From: Bacteroidales bacterium
GTDB taxonomy: Bacteria > Bacteroidota > Bacteroidia > Bacteroidales > UBA932
Direction: 5' to 3'
DNA length: 64,000 nt
Assembly: GCA_017423025.1 (NCBI GenBank)
Contig: JAFPGC010000049.1
Coordinates: forward strand, 21,212 to 85,211
Of this stretch, positions 53,603 through 61,641 are shown piece by piece. The translations under genes and the position numbers were made by a program. Position 1 is the stretch's first letter; each line of letters starts with the position of its first letter. The notes under the pieces are model-generated. The model was given only the letters and a program-made list of their open reading frames with translations. It did not search any database and was not told the origin of the DNA.

Positions 53603-54782
53603 AACTAATACCACAGTTTTGCGCAAAAGCAGCGTCAGATTGGGAATCTCCCAGCATGACGCTGCTTTTCGCGTCTATGTCCGGGAAGAGGTCACAGGCC
53701 TCGTAGAACATGCCTGGATTGGGTTTGCGACGGGGATCTTCTTCCGAAACGGCCGTGCAGGTGAGAATGAGGTCTATGCGCCCGCCAGCCTCCAGGATAT
53801 CCTGCATCATTTGGGTATGTACCTGGGCCAATTGGGCATCGGTCATAAGCCCTTTCCCCACTCCGCGCTGGTTGGTAACCAGCACTATATGTCTAAACTT
53901 TTGGGACCACCGGGCCAGGGCTTGAAGGATGCCCGGCATCCATTCCCACATCTGGGGCGTGCGCACATAATCTCCCGGCAGATGGCGGTTGAGCACGCCG
54001 TCCCGGTCCAGGAAAAGGGTGGTGGCATCGGCCTTTATAACAGCCTCCGAGGCCTTCTGGACGGCGAACCAGGCCGGGATGGCCCACTGCGCTTTCCGGT
54101 AGTCTTCCGGTATACCTATATCTATAAAGTAGGCATCACTCACCCATCCGCCAATCTCTCCTATGGCGGCACCGGGCTCCAGCACTTCCTTCTCGAAAGA
54201 AAACTTTTCCGGCAGAATGCTAAGATCCAGTCTGCTGCGGTCCAAAAGATAAACCCCGCCATTGATAAGCCCTTCCCCGCAGTGCTGCTTTTCGTGGAAT
54301 CTTGTGATAAGATGCCCGGTCGGGGCCGGGCATGACGGCCCGTCATTGCCGGCTTGACCGGCAATCTCAACCGCCCCGTAGCGGTCGAAATCCTTCATGG
54401 GCTTGAGAGCCAGGGTTACGGCGTGGGCGCAGGGCATGGCGTTCAAATCCACGGGAAAGAAGGTATCTCCGTTGATCACAAACACCTGATTCTCATGGCA
54501 TTTTTCCAATGCCAGCCGAATGCCGCCGCCGGTTCCCAACGGTGTATCCTCTATAGCAAAATCATAGGAAAACGGCCATTCCCGGCTCTTTACATAATCG
54601 ATAACTTGCTCCCGCAGATACCCCACGGAGAATACCACGTGACGGACCGGATACTTCCCCAGCCAATCCAGCAGAACCCCCAAAAACGGCTTGCCGCCTA
54701 TCGGAGCAAGGCATTTTGGGATTTCGTGGACTACGGAACGGAGGCGGGTACCCAGACCGCCGGCCAGGACTATAACTTCCAT
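53571..54782 (-). CDS. HddC-GmhB fusion: heptose 1-phosphate guanylyltransferase and heptose bisphosphate phosphatase
   Basis: 403 residues joining two steps of GDP-D-glycero-alpha-D-manno-heptose synthesis. Residues 1-225: nucleotidyltransferase fold with VLAGGLGTRLRSVVHEIPKCLAPI, the donor-binding loop and DTPLGTGGGIR; D/E metal residues near VINGDTFF. Residues about 230-403: HAD phosphatase with nucleophile FLDRDGVLNR, LVTNQRGVGKG, RRKPNPGM and MLGDSQSD. The zinc Cys/His loop found in proteobacterial GmhB before the RKP motif is absent (CTAVSEEDP). GmhB dephosphorylates the 1,7-bisphosphate; HddC adds GMP to the product, so consecutive reactions are fused. It overlaps hddA by 13 bp. Confidence 0.88.
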   Translation of the reverse strand: MEVIVLAGGLGTRLRSVVHEIPKCLAPIGGKPFLGVLLDWLGKYPVRHVVFSVGYLREQVIDYVKSREWPFSYDFAIEDTPLGTGGGIRLALEKCHENQVFVINGDTFFPVDLNAMPCAHAVTLALKPMKDFDRYGAVEIAGQAGNDGPSCPAPTGHLITRFHEKQHCGEGLINGGVYLLDRSRLDLSILPEKFSFEKEVLEPGAAIGEIGGWVSDAYFIDIGIPEDYRKAQWAIPAWFAVQKASEAVIKADATTLFLDRDGVLNRHLPGDYVRTPQMWEWMPGILQALARWSQKFRHIVLVTNQRGVGKGLMTDAQLAQVHTQMMQDILEAGGRIDLILTCTAVSEEDPRRKPNPGMFYEACDLFPDIDAKSSVMLGDSQSDAAFAQNCGISFILLNPEAVS

Positions 54783-55792
54783 GCTACGGCTCCTTTTTCC
54801 GTAAACTGGAAAGGTACCACCTTGCCGGAGAGTTTGGAAAGCGCTTTGATGACCGCGACACGGTTCTCGGGCGGTACCATGAGCATGATGAAACCGCCGC
54901 CGCCGGCTCCGGACACCTTGCCGGAGGTGGCACCGGCGCCCATGGCCACGTCGAAAGCTTCCTGGATCATGGGATTGTTTATGGCACCGGCCATTTTCTT
55001 CTTGTCTTCCCAGGCCTGTCCCATAATGGAGGCAAAACCGGCCATGTCTCCCTGCAGGAGGGCCAGTTTCATATCAATGGCGCTCTGTTTGATGCGGTGC
55101 ATGGCTTCAACGGCAACCTTCTCCCCGGAACGGGTGGCCTCCTGCTGCTGGGCGATGATGTCTCCGCCGAAACGGCTTCGGCCCGTAAAGTACAGAAGCA
55201 TAGAAGCTTCCAGCTCTGATATAATCCAATCCTTTATGCGAAGCGGGTTGACAATCACCATGTCGCTGGGAAGGAATTCCATGAAATTGAACCCGCCGAA
55301 AGCCGCGGCATACTGGTCCTGTTTGCCTCCGGCCAGAAGGAGATCCTTGCGTTCGATCTCGTAAGCCAGGCGGGCCAGTTCGTAGTCTCCCAGCGGAATG
55401 CCCATCCACTCGGCAAAGCACTTGAGGATGCATACCACCATGGTAGAGGAAGTACCCAGGCCCGAACCGGCAGGAGCATCATTATAGGTAGTAATGGCAA
55501 AACCCGGTGACGGAATGGGGCCGTAATCCCGGATGACGCGGTTGTACACGCCATCCACCAGCAGGGCTCCGGAATTCACGGGACCCGTTCCCAGACTCAC
55601 CTCCTGGCATACGCCGGCATCGGCCGCATTGACCCGCATGACAGGCCGATGCAGAGGCTCGATGGAGCAGTAGGCCGCCAGATTGATGGTGGCGTTGAGC
55701 ACGTTGCCGCCGTACAGATCCGAGTACGGGGAAACGTCGGACCCACCTCCGGCCAGGCCCAGTCTCAAGGGTGCTTTGCTTCTGATTATCAT
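54770..55792 (-). CDS. hddA: D-glycero-alpha-D-manno-heptose 7-phosphate kinase HddA
   Basis: GHMP-family kinase phosphorylating C1 to give the 1,7-bisphosphate. 340 residues from ATG at 55792 (MIIRSKAPLRLG), chosen because it overlaps the upstream stop as ATGA. N-terminal RSKAPLRLGLAGGGSD (D at the end is substrate-contacting), the ATP P-loop PAGSGLGTSSTMV near 110-122 and a C-terminal GAGGGGFIMLMVP. Between a flavodiiron gene and hddC-gmhB in one unit. GmhA, the first enzyme, is not in the window. Confidence 0.9.
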   Translation of the reverse strand: MIIRSKAPLRLGLAGGGSDVSPYSDLYGGNVLNATINLAAYCSIEPLHRPVMRVNAADAGVCQEVSLGTGPVNSGALLVDGVYNRVIRDYGPIPSPGFAITTYNDAPAGSGLGTSSTMVVCILKCFAEWMGIPLGDYELARLAYEIERKDLLLAGGKQDQYAAAFGGFNFMEFLPSDMVIVNPLRIKDWIISELEASMLLYFTGRSRFGGDIIAQQQEATRSGEKVAVEAMHRIKQSAIDMKLALLQGDMAGFASIMGQAWEDKKKMAGAINNPMIQEAFDVAMGAGATSGKVSGAGGGGFIMLMVPPENRVAVIKALSKLSGKVVPFQFTEKGAVAWKL

Positions 55793-56979
55793 TTCAAAAT
55801 GGCTTTGCAAAGGGCTTCCAGTGCCGCTTCATCCTCGGCTTTGTAACGGCTGCGGATGGTCACCAGGTCTCCCACGACCTCCACCTCTTTCATGGCGCCG
55901 AACATTTCCTTCATCACACGGCCGGCACTGGGGGCCCAGGAACCGTTCTCGATGAGGGCCACCTTCCTCTTGGTGTAACCCTTCATATGCAGGCTGTGCA
56001 GGAAATCGTAGGCCGGGGTGAACAGGCCGGCATCGTAAGAGCAGGCGGCTACCACCATGCGGCCATAGCGGAAGGCGTCTTCCACAGCCTCGGCGCGGTC
56101 GTCACGGGTGAGATCGCTCACGGCTACCTTGGGGCAGCCGAGGGCCTTCAACTTATCGGCCACCATTTGGGCCACCTGGGCCGTACCGCCGTGGATGGAG
56201 GCATAGGCTACAAAAACGCCCTCGGTCTCGACTCCGTAGCTGCTCCAGGTGTTATACAAATCCAGGAAATAGCCAAGATCCTTGCGGATAACGGGACCGT
56301 GCAGAGGAGCGATGAGGGAAATGTTTTCCCCGCCGAGTTTCTTCAGCAGCGCCTGCACCTGAGGGCCATACTTGCCGCAGATGTTGAAGTAATAGCGGCG
56401 GCCTTCGCAGGCCCAATCCGGGTCTTCATCGGCCCAGAAGGCGGTTTTGGACAGGGCGCCGAACTTGCCGAAGGCATCGGCCGAAAAGAGAATGCCGGTA
56501 GCGGTATCCAGGGAAACCATTACTTCCGGCCAATGTACCATGGGCGCGGCGAAGAATTTCAGGGTATGGGTGCCCAGCGGCAGGGTGTCCCCTTCTTTCA
56601 CCGCCAGGGTGCTCTGAATGGCACGACCGGGAAGGAACTGTCCCAGGAACTTGAGGGCCATGGCGCTGCCCACCACCGTGATTCCGGGATATTTGTCCAG
56701 AACGGGCGCCACGCAGGCCGAATGGTCCGGCTCCATGTGGTGAATCACCAGATAATCCGGCTGGCGGCCTTCCAGGGCTTCCTCCAGATTCTGCATCCAC
56801 TCCTCCCCTTTCCGGGCATCGGCCGTATCCAGAATGGCCACTTTTTCATCTATGATCAAATACGAATTATACGCCATCCCTTCAGGGACATCGTATTGAC
56901 TTTCAAACAAATCCAGGTCCAGATCATCTACGCCAATGTAGCGGATTCCTTTAGCAATTTCTTTCATATCTAGGTGCAT
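55789..56979 (-). CDS. Flavodiiron protein (FprA-type O2/NO reductase)
   Basis: 396 residues. Metallo-beta-lactamase domain (about 1-245) with diiron ligands HMEPDH near 82-87, PMVHWPE near 147, LFSADAFGKFG near 168 and LHGPVIR near 225. Flavodoxin domain (about 255-396) with FVAYASIHGGTAQVAQ binding FMN, and GSWAPSAGR near 350. Reduces O2 or NO in anaerobes for defence. ATG at 56979 is annotated; 56967 (MKEIAKGIRYIGVDD) is an equally likely start because the -7 TATCTTTG ends only 8 bp before 56979. It heads the unit with hddA and hddC-gmhB. Confidence 0.93.
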   Translation of the reverse strand: MHLDMKEIAKGIRYIGVDDLDLDLFESQYDVPEGMAYNSYLIIDEKVAILDTADARKGEEWMQNLEEALEGRQPDYLVIHHMEPDHSACVAPVLDKYPGITVVGSAMALKFLGQFLPGRAIQSTLAVKEGDTLPLGTHTLKFFAAPMVHWPEVMVSLDTATGILFSADAFGKFGALSKTAFWADEDPDWACEGRRYYFNICGKYGPQVQALLKKLGGENISLIAPLHGPVIRKDLGYFLDLYNTWSSYGVETEGVFVAYASIHGGTAQVAQMVADKLKALGCPKVAVSDLTRDDRAEAVEDAFRYGRMVVAACSYDAGLFTPAYDFLHSLHMKGYTKRKVALIENGSWAPSAGRVMKEMFGAMKEVEVVGDLVTIRSRYKAEDEAALEALCKAILK

Positions 56980-56986
56980 ATCTTTA

Positions 56987-56994
56987 CAAAGATA
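56987..56994 (-). promoter_or_regulatory. -7 promoter element for the flavodiiron-heptose unit
   Basis: TATCTTTG on the minus strand, 7 bp upstream of ATG 56979 and 19 bp upstream of ATG 56967. Confidence 0.6.
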
Positions 56995-57053
56995 GCGAAA
57001 AAAAGCTTATCCTGTGCCAAAGAAATGTTGTAGGGAAACTCGCTTTTTTTTCG

Positions 57054-57061
57054 TAAATTTG
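57054..57061 (+). promoter_or_regulatory. -7 promoter element of the tetraheme-SUMF1 operon, abutting the start codon
   Basis: TAAATTTG ends 5 bp before the ATG at 57067. No close -33. Confidence 0.5.
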
Positions 57062-57066
57062 GGGAA

Positions 57067-58590
57067 ATGAAAAAAAGAGGCGTCATCTGGAGCATCGTTC
57101 TGGGCGGATTTGCACTGGCCGCAGTAGTGGTTATTGCCTTCGCCAATGTGGATTCCCGTACCACCACCAACGACTACTGCATGAGCTGCCACTCCCACGA
57201 AGAGGCGGACCGGCTGTGGAAACAGTCGCCCCACCACTTGAGTAAAAGCGGAGTGGTCACAGATTGTGCGGCCTGCCATCTCCCACCCAAGGAAGAAGGG
57301 CTCAACCGCTACTACATGATCAAGCTCAAGATGGGCGCCAAGGATCTCTGGGCCAAGACCTTCAAGGATCCGGAAAAGATTGACTGGGCCGCCAAGCGGC
57401 AGCAGGACTATGCCCAGCGCATCGTGTACAACTCTTCCTGTGTCAAATGCCACCAGAACCTCTACCCGGAGGGCATCAGCGACGACGGCGTGGCCGCGCA
57501 TCTGCACTATGAAGAGAATGCCGAAAAACTCAATCTCAACTGCGTAAGCTGCCATCTCAACGCCGGCCATTACATCCCGGGATACACTCACCAGAAACTG
57601 CAGGGTACGGTAGACACCGGCCCCGGAGAAATCTATGAGGCTCCCGCTACGGTAAATCAGTTCGAGTCCTTTACCGAGACGGTTCCCGGCACCAACGCCG
57701 CCATCCGTATGGTGGCCGTTCCCGGCGGTGAATTCCTTCTGGGAAGTCCGGAAAACGAGCCCCGGCGCCGTCCAAACGAAGGTCCGCAGAAGCGAGTGCG
57801 CATCTCCCCCTTCTTCATGGCCGAGACCGAGATTACCTGGCGGCAGTTCTGGAGCTTCTACAATGAAACCATGTCCGAAGGCCGTACCCCGCCTTCCGTC
57901 ATCTATGCAGCCAACAGCCGGGAGCATGTGGACGCCGTGAGCGGCCCCACCCCGCCTTTCGGCTTCCCCGACCAGGGTTGGGGCATGGGAGAAAGGCCCG
58001 CCATCACCATGACCCACTACGCCGCAGAAACTTTCTGCCAGTGGCTTTCGCTCAAGACCGGAAAAACCTATCGGCTCCCCACGGAAGCGGAATGGGAATA
58101 CGCCGCCCGGGGCGGAACCTCCACCCCTTATTTCTTTGAAGGCAATCCCAAGCAGTACGCCCCCCGGGGCCTGAAGCGCCTGTTGGGTGGGGCCGATACC
58201 ACCCTCATTGCCCGTTACGTTATTTACGAGGGCAACTCCCCCGCCCGTACGCTGGAACCCTCGCAGGTGAAGCCCAATCCCTTCGGCCTCAAGAATATGC
58301 TGGGTAACGTAATGGAGTACTGCTCAGATTATTACGCACCGGACGCCTATGCGCAAATCTCCGACGGGGCCCTTGACCCCAAAGGTCCCGCCCAGGGCAC
58401 AGAATACGTAATTCGCGGCGGATGCTACGCCGATGGTGCCGAAGAGGTCCGCTGCGCCGCCCGCCGTCACACCCTGCACGACGAATGGCTCCGTACAGAC
58501 CCCCAGAATCCCAAGAGCATCTGGTGGTATTCCGACATCAAGGGCATAGGCTTCCGCATAGTTTGCGAAGTCCCGGAGACAATTGAATAA
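57067..58590 (+). CDS. Membrane-anchored tetraheme cytochrome c (NapC/NrfH-like) fused to a SUMF1/FGE-like domain
   Basis: 507 residues. An uncleaved-looking N-terminal anchor (VIWSIVLGGFALAAVVVIAF) is followed by four CxxCH haem sites: Cys38-Cys41-His42, Cys67-Cys70-His71, Cys125-Cys128-His129 and Cys159-Cys162-His163, spaced as in the NapC/NirT/NrfH quinol-oxidising family. Residues about 210-505 are a formylglycine-generating-enzyme-type (SUMF1) fold: MVAVPGGEFLLGSPENE, AETEITWRQFWSFYN, YRLPTEAEWEYAARGG, GNVMEYCSD, VIRGGCYADG and GIGFRIVCE. The paired active-site Cys of true FGE is not obvious. Haem-ligation genes lie at 60.9-62.5 kb. Predicted to face the periplasm and relay electrons; the partner is unknown. 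Confidence 0.88.
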   Translation: MKKRGVIWSIVLGGFALAAVVVIAFANVDSRTTTNDYCMSCHSHEEADRLWKQSPHHLSKSGVVTDCAACHLPPKEEGLNRYYMIKLKMGAKDLWAKTFKDPEKIDWAAKRQQDYAQRIVYNSSCVKCHQNLYPEGISDDGVAAHLHYEENAEKLNLNCVSCHLNAGHYIPGYTHQKLQGTVDTGPGEIYEAPATVNQFESFTETVPGTNAAIRMVAVPGGEFLLGSPENEPRRRPNEGPQKRVRISPFFMAETEITWRQFWSFYNETMSEGRTPPSVIYAANSREHVDAVSGPTPPFGFPDQGWGMGERPAITMTHYAAETFCQWLSLKTGKTYRLPTEAEWEYAARGGTSTPYFFEGNPKQYAPRGLKRLLGGADTTLIARYVIYEGNSPARTLEPSQVKPNPFGLKNMLGNVMEYCSDYYAPDAYAQISDGALDPKGPAQGTEYVIRGGCYADGAEEVRCAARRHTLHDEWLRTDPQNPKSIWWYSDIKGIGFRIVCEVPETIE

Positions 58591-58613
58591 TAATTAATCT
58601 AATACTAATATCC

Positions 58614-59957
58614 ATGAGCGCTAAAATGAACAGAAGATCCTTCCTGACTGCCGGTGCGGCAGCGGGAGCCGCCGGTCTGTTGGGCGGCGCACTTCTTACC
58701 TCCTGCTCGGGCGGCAATAAACAAAAGCCGCTCCGCGAGCCCGGTTCCTATTACATCCCCGAACTGCCGGACAAAGCCATTGACGGGCGCCCCCTGAAGG
58801 CCGGTCTCATTGGCTGCGGCGGCCGCGGAAACGGTGCCGTGGACAACCTGCTGGAAGCTGCCAATGGCATTACCATCACCGCTCTGGGAGATGTTTTCCC
58901 GGACCGGGTCGAGGCCACCAGGAAAGCCATCGCCGAGAAGCATGGACAGGAAGTGCCGGCCGATCATTGCTTCACCGGCTTTGACGCCTATCAGAAGGTC
59001 ATCGACAGCGGTGTTGACATGGTCATCGTGACCACCCCGCCGGCTTTTCGTCCCATCCACTTCCAGTATGCCACTTCCAAGGGCGTACACTCTTTTTTGG
59101 AGAAACCGGTTTGCGTAGACGCCAAGGGCTACCGCACCATGATGGCCACCGCTAAGCAGGCCGAGGCCAAAGGACTGTGCGTAGTCACGGGCACCCAGCG
59201 CCATCACGAGCGTTCCTATGTGGCCGCTTTCGAGAAGATCCAGGAAGGCATCATCGGTGAAATCACCGGAGGAAATGTCTATTGGAACCAGGGTATGCTC
59301 TGGTACCGCGAGCGCCAGGCCGGCTGGAGCGACATGGAATGGATGATCCGCGACTGGGTAAACTGGAAATGGCTCTCGGGAGACCATATCGTGGAGCAGC
59401 ATGTGCACAACATCGACGTGTTTACCTGGATGACGGGCAAGCATCCCATCAAGGCCACGGCCTTCGGCAGCCGCCAGCGCCGCGTCACCGGTGACCAGTA
59501 CGACAATTTCAGCGTTGACTTCGAATTTGAGAACGGCGTCCATCTGCACAGCATGTGCCGCCAGATAGACGGCTGTTCCTCCAACATCAGCGAACATGTC
59601 CAGGGCACCAAGGGTGTCTGGCACTCCAACGGGGAAATCTATGACCTGAAGGGAAATCTCATCTGGAAATACGACGATGAGGCCGCCAAGAATGCCTTCT
59701 CCCAGCACAATCCCTATGTTCTGGAGCATGTGGACTGGGTGAATCACATCCGCAAGGGTGAAACGCACGTAGAGGCTGCCGAGACGGCCCTTTCCACCCT
59801 GGCCGGTATCATGGGCCGCGAGGCTGCCTACACCGGTGCCACCGTGGAGTGGGACCAGATGAGCGCCGCCGACCAGGATTGGATTCCGGAGAAGCTGGAG
59901 CTTGGAAAAATGGACATGAGTGCATACACCGTTCCCGTTCCGGGTACGGCTAAATAA
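58614..59957 (+). CDS. Tat-exported Gfo/Idh/MocA-family oxidoreductase lipoprotein
   Basis: 447 residues. Twin-arginine leader MNRRSFLTAGAAAGAAGLLG running into a lipobox LTSC (Cys near 32), so probably Tat-translocated and lipid-anchored. Rossmann motif LIGCGGRGNGAV near 66, ITALGDVFPDR, VIVTTPPAF, VHSFLEKPVCVD near 160 with the EKP Lys. C-terminal substrate domain: WSDMEWMIRDW, HVHNIDVFTWM near 265. 23 bp after the tetraheme gene and 8 bp before the TIM-barrel gene: one operon. Presumed NAD(P)-bound sugar/glycoside oxidoreductase in the periplasm. Confidence 0.9.
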   Translation: MSAKMNRRSFLTAGAAAGAAGLLGGALLTSCSGGNKQKPLREPGSYYIPELPDKAIDGRPLKAGLIGCGGRGNGAVDNLLEAANGITITALGDVFPDRVEATRKAIAEKHGQEVPADHCFTGFDAYQKVIDSGVDMVIVTTPPAFRPIHFQYATSKGVHSFLEKPVCVDAKGYRTMMATAKQAEAKGLCVVTGTQRHHERSYVAAFEKIQEGIIGEITGGNVYWNQGMLWYRERQAGWSDMEWMIRDWVNWKWLSGDHIVEQHVHNIDVFTWMTGKHPIKATAFGSRQRRVTGDQYDNFSVDFEFENGVHLHSMCRQIDGCSSNISEHVQGTKGVWHSNGEIYDLKGNLIWKYDDEAAKNAFSQHNPYVLEHVDWVNHIRKGETHVEAAETALSTLAGIMGREAAYTGATVEWDQMSAADQDWIPEKLELGKMDMSAYTVPVPGTAK

Positions 59958-59965
59958 GCCTTGGT

Positions 59966-60865
59966 ATGGATAGGAAAACCTTCTTGAAAACCACGCTGGC
60001 CGGAGCGGCTGCCCTTGCGGTCGCCCCCGGCACCCTGGTCTCCTGCGCCACGCCGCAGAAAAAGAATTCCACGCCGCTGCGCCTTTCCTTCCAGGAGGGC
60101 GTCACGCCTGGCGAAAGCCTGGCCCAGAAGCTGGATTTCATGGAAAAACTGGGCGTCACCGGATTTGAACCCGGAGGACGTGGCCTGGCCGGCCGGGTCC
60201 AGGAAATCCGCGAGGCATTGCAGGGCAGAGACATAAAGGTATCGGCCATCTGTGCCGGATTCGAAGGCTTCATGCTGGCTCAGGATCCGGAGGAAAAGGC
60301 CAAGTTTGACACGTCCATGCGCGAAATTGTGCGCGCTGCGGGAGAACTGGGTTCCACGGGCGTCATCATGGTGCCTGTGTTCAACTGGCAGCAACCCGTC
60401 CTCCCTCATACACTAGAGACACGTGAGTACCTCTGCGCCCAATTGCACGATCTGGGAGAATTCGCCCTCAGCTGCGGCACAAGCGTCATTCTGGAACCGC
60501 TCAACCGCAAGGAAGCTTTCTACCTGAGACTGGTGGCCGATGCCGCCGCCATCTGCCGGGATGCCGATAGCGAAGGCGTCAAGTGCATGGGAGACTTCTG
60601 GCACATGCAGGAAGAGACCTCCGATTATGCCGCTTTCATGGCGGCAGGGTCATACCTCCGGCACGTCCACATCGCCAGCCGCGGAAACCGGGTCATGCCC
60701 GGAGAAGACGGCGAGAAGGACAAATACGTGGATGGCTTCCGCGCCCTCAAGGAACTGGAATATCCGTACTACGTGAGCCTGGAATGCGGTTGCCGGGGAG
60801 AAGACCGGGCCGCTGCCCTTGAGACAGCCGCCAACCTGCTGCGCAGCCAGTGGGAAGAAGCCTAG
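59966..60865 (+). CDS. Exported xylose-isomerase-like TIM-barrel protein
   Basis: 299 residues. Leader MDRKTFLKTTLAGAAALAVA with an RK (twin-arginine-like) pair and lipobox LVSC (Cys near 28). AP2/xylose-isomerase-like barrel: LRLSFQEGVTPGE, VTGFEPGGRGL, VSAICAGFEGF, VIMVPVFNWQ, VILEPLNRKEAF near 170, CMGDFWHMQEE near 208, HVHIASRGNR near 230, VSLECGCRG near 270. Glu-Pro-Leu and His/Asp positions fit a metal-binding site. Final gene of the tetraheme-oxidoreductase operon. Its stop overlaps the convergent ccsA gene by 4 bp. Confidence 0.85.
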   Translation: MDRKTFLKTTLAGAAALAVAPGTLVSCATPQKKNSTPLRLSFQEGVTPGESLAQKLDFMEKLGVTGFEPGGRGLAGRVQEIREALQGRDIKVSAICAGFEGFMLAQDPEEKAKFDTSMREIVRAAGELGSTGVIMVPVFNWQQPVLPHTLETREYLCAQLHDLGEFALSCGTSVILEPLNRKEAFYLRLVADAAAICRDADSEGVKCMGDFWHMQEETSDYAAFMAAGSYLRHVHIASRGNRVMPGEDGEKDKYVDGFRALKELEYPYYVSLECGCRGEDRAAALETAANLLRSQWEEA

Positions 60866-61641
60866 TAAGTATGAACCGATAAGCCGCCATGCGCTGAAGG
60901 GAGGTAATTGATTCCCCACCAGCAGATTTGCAGGCAAACGAAGCTGACCAGCAGAATGATGCAGGATATCTGCCATTCTGCTGGTTTTGCTTTGCGGAAA
61001 TGCAGATACACAAGGTAACATAACCAGGTGGCGGCCGCCCAGGTTTCCTTCGGATCCCAGGCCCAGTAGGTTCCCCAGGCCTCCTTGGCCCAAAGGGCAC
61101 CGAAAAGCATTCCGAAAGTAAGGAAAGCCTGGCCCACATATACCAGATTATCGGTCAGGTTGATTTCCTTCTGCGTGGTCTTGTCCTTCCTGACCAGCAT
61201 CCAGATGGCCATCACGGTAGCCGCTCCCAACAGCGCATAAGAAAACATATACACTATCACGTGCGGGGCAAACCAGGGGCTCTGCAGGGCCGGCATCAGG
61301 TTTTTGGAATGAATCTCCGGCTTGAACAGGTTCACACAGATGAATACGAAGGAAAGCAGCGTGGAGAAGCTCAGAATCCATTTATAGCGCCAGCGGCTGT
61401 AGACGATGATACCCGCCACTGGCAGAAAGAAGGAATACCACAGACGGGTCTCCCCCATCGTCCGGAGGGGCGGACGTTCCAGAGACACCCACATACCCAG
61501 AATAAAAGCAAAGAATACGGCAATACCGGCCAGTGTACAAATATAGACCCATGTCTTGCGCCCTTTCCAGGCGAAAAAGGCACCGGCAACCCACAGGAGC
61601 ACCGCTCCTAAAGCAAAATATACGAAGGAATCCCAACTCAT
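60862..61641 (-). CDS. ccsA: Cytochrome c biogenesis protein CcsA (CcmC/CcmF-like haem handler)
   Basis: 259 residues, about eight membrane helices. The haem-binding tryptophan-rich signature is WGTYWAWDPKETWAAATW near 190-207, the WWD domain of CcsA/CcmC/CcmF. His residues in VIVYMFSY/HVIVYM (about 128) and near the C terminus (AHGGLSVHTY) fit the periplasmic haem ligands. CcsA and ResB/CcsB form system II, which attaches haem to CxxCH. Overlaps resB by 4 bp. Its neighbour 57067 is the only c-type cytochrome in the window. Confidence 0.9.
   Translation of the reverse strand: MSWDSFVYFALGAVLLWVAGAFFAWKGRKTWVYICTLAGIAVFFAFILGMWVSLERPPLRTMGETRLWYSFFLPVAGIIVYSRWRYKWILSFSTLLSFVFICVNLFKPEIHSKNLMPALQSPWFAPHVIVYMFSYALLGAATVMAIWMLVRKDKTTQKEINLTDNLVYVGQAFLTFGMLFGALWAKEAWGTYWAWDPKETWAAATWLCYLVYLHFRKAKPAEWQISCIILLVSFVCLQICWWGINYLPSAHGGLSVHTY

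Noticed and set aside
57067-58590. Sequencing artefact joining two genes into the cytochrome-SUMF1 fusion
   Set aside because: The reading frame is continuous through a sensible linker (about 165-210) without a stop or an internal start with promoter. I cannot exclude an assembly error without reads, so it is kept as a real fusion.
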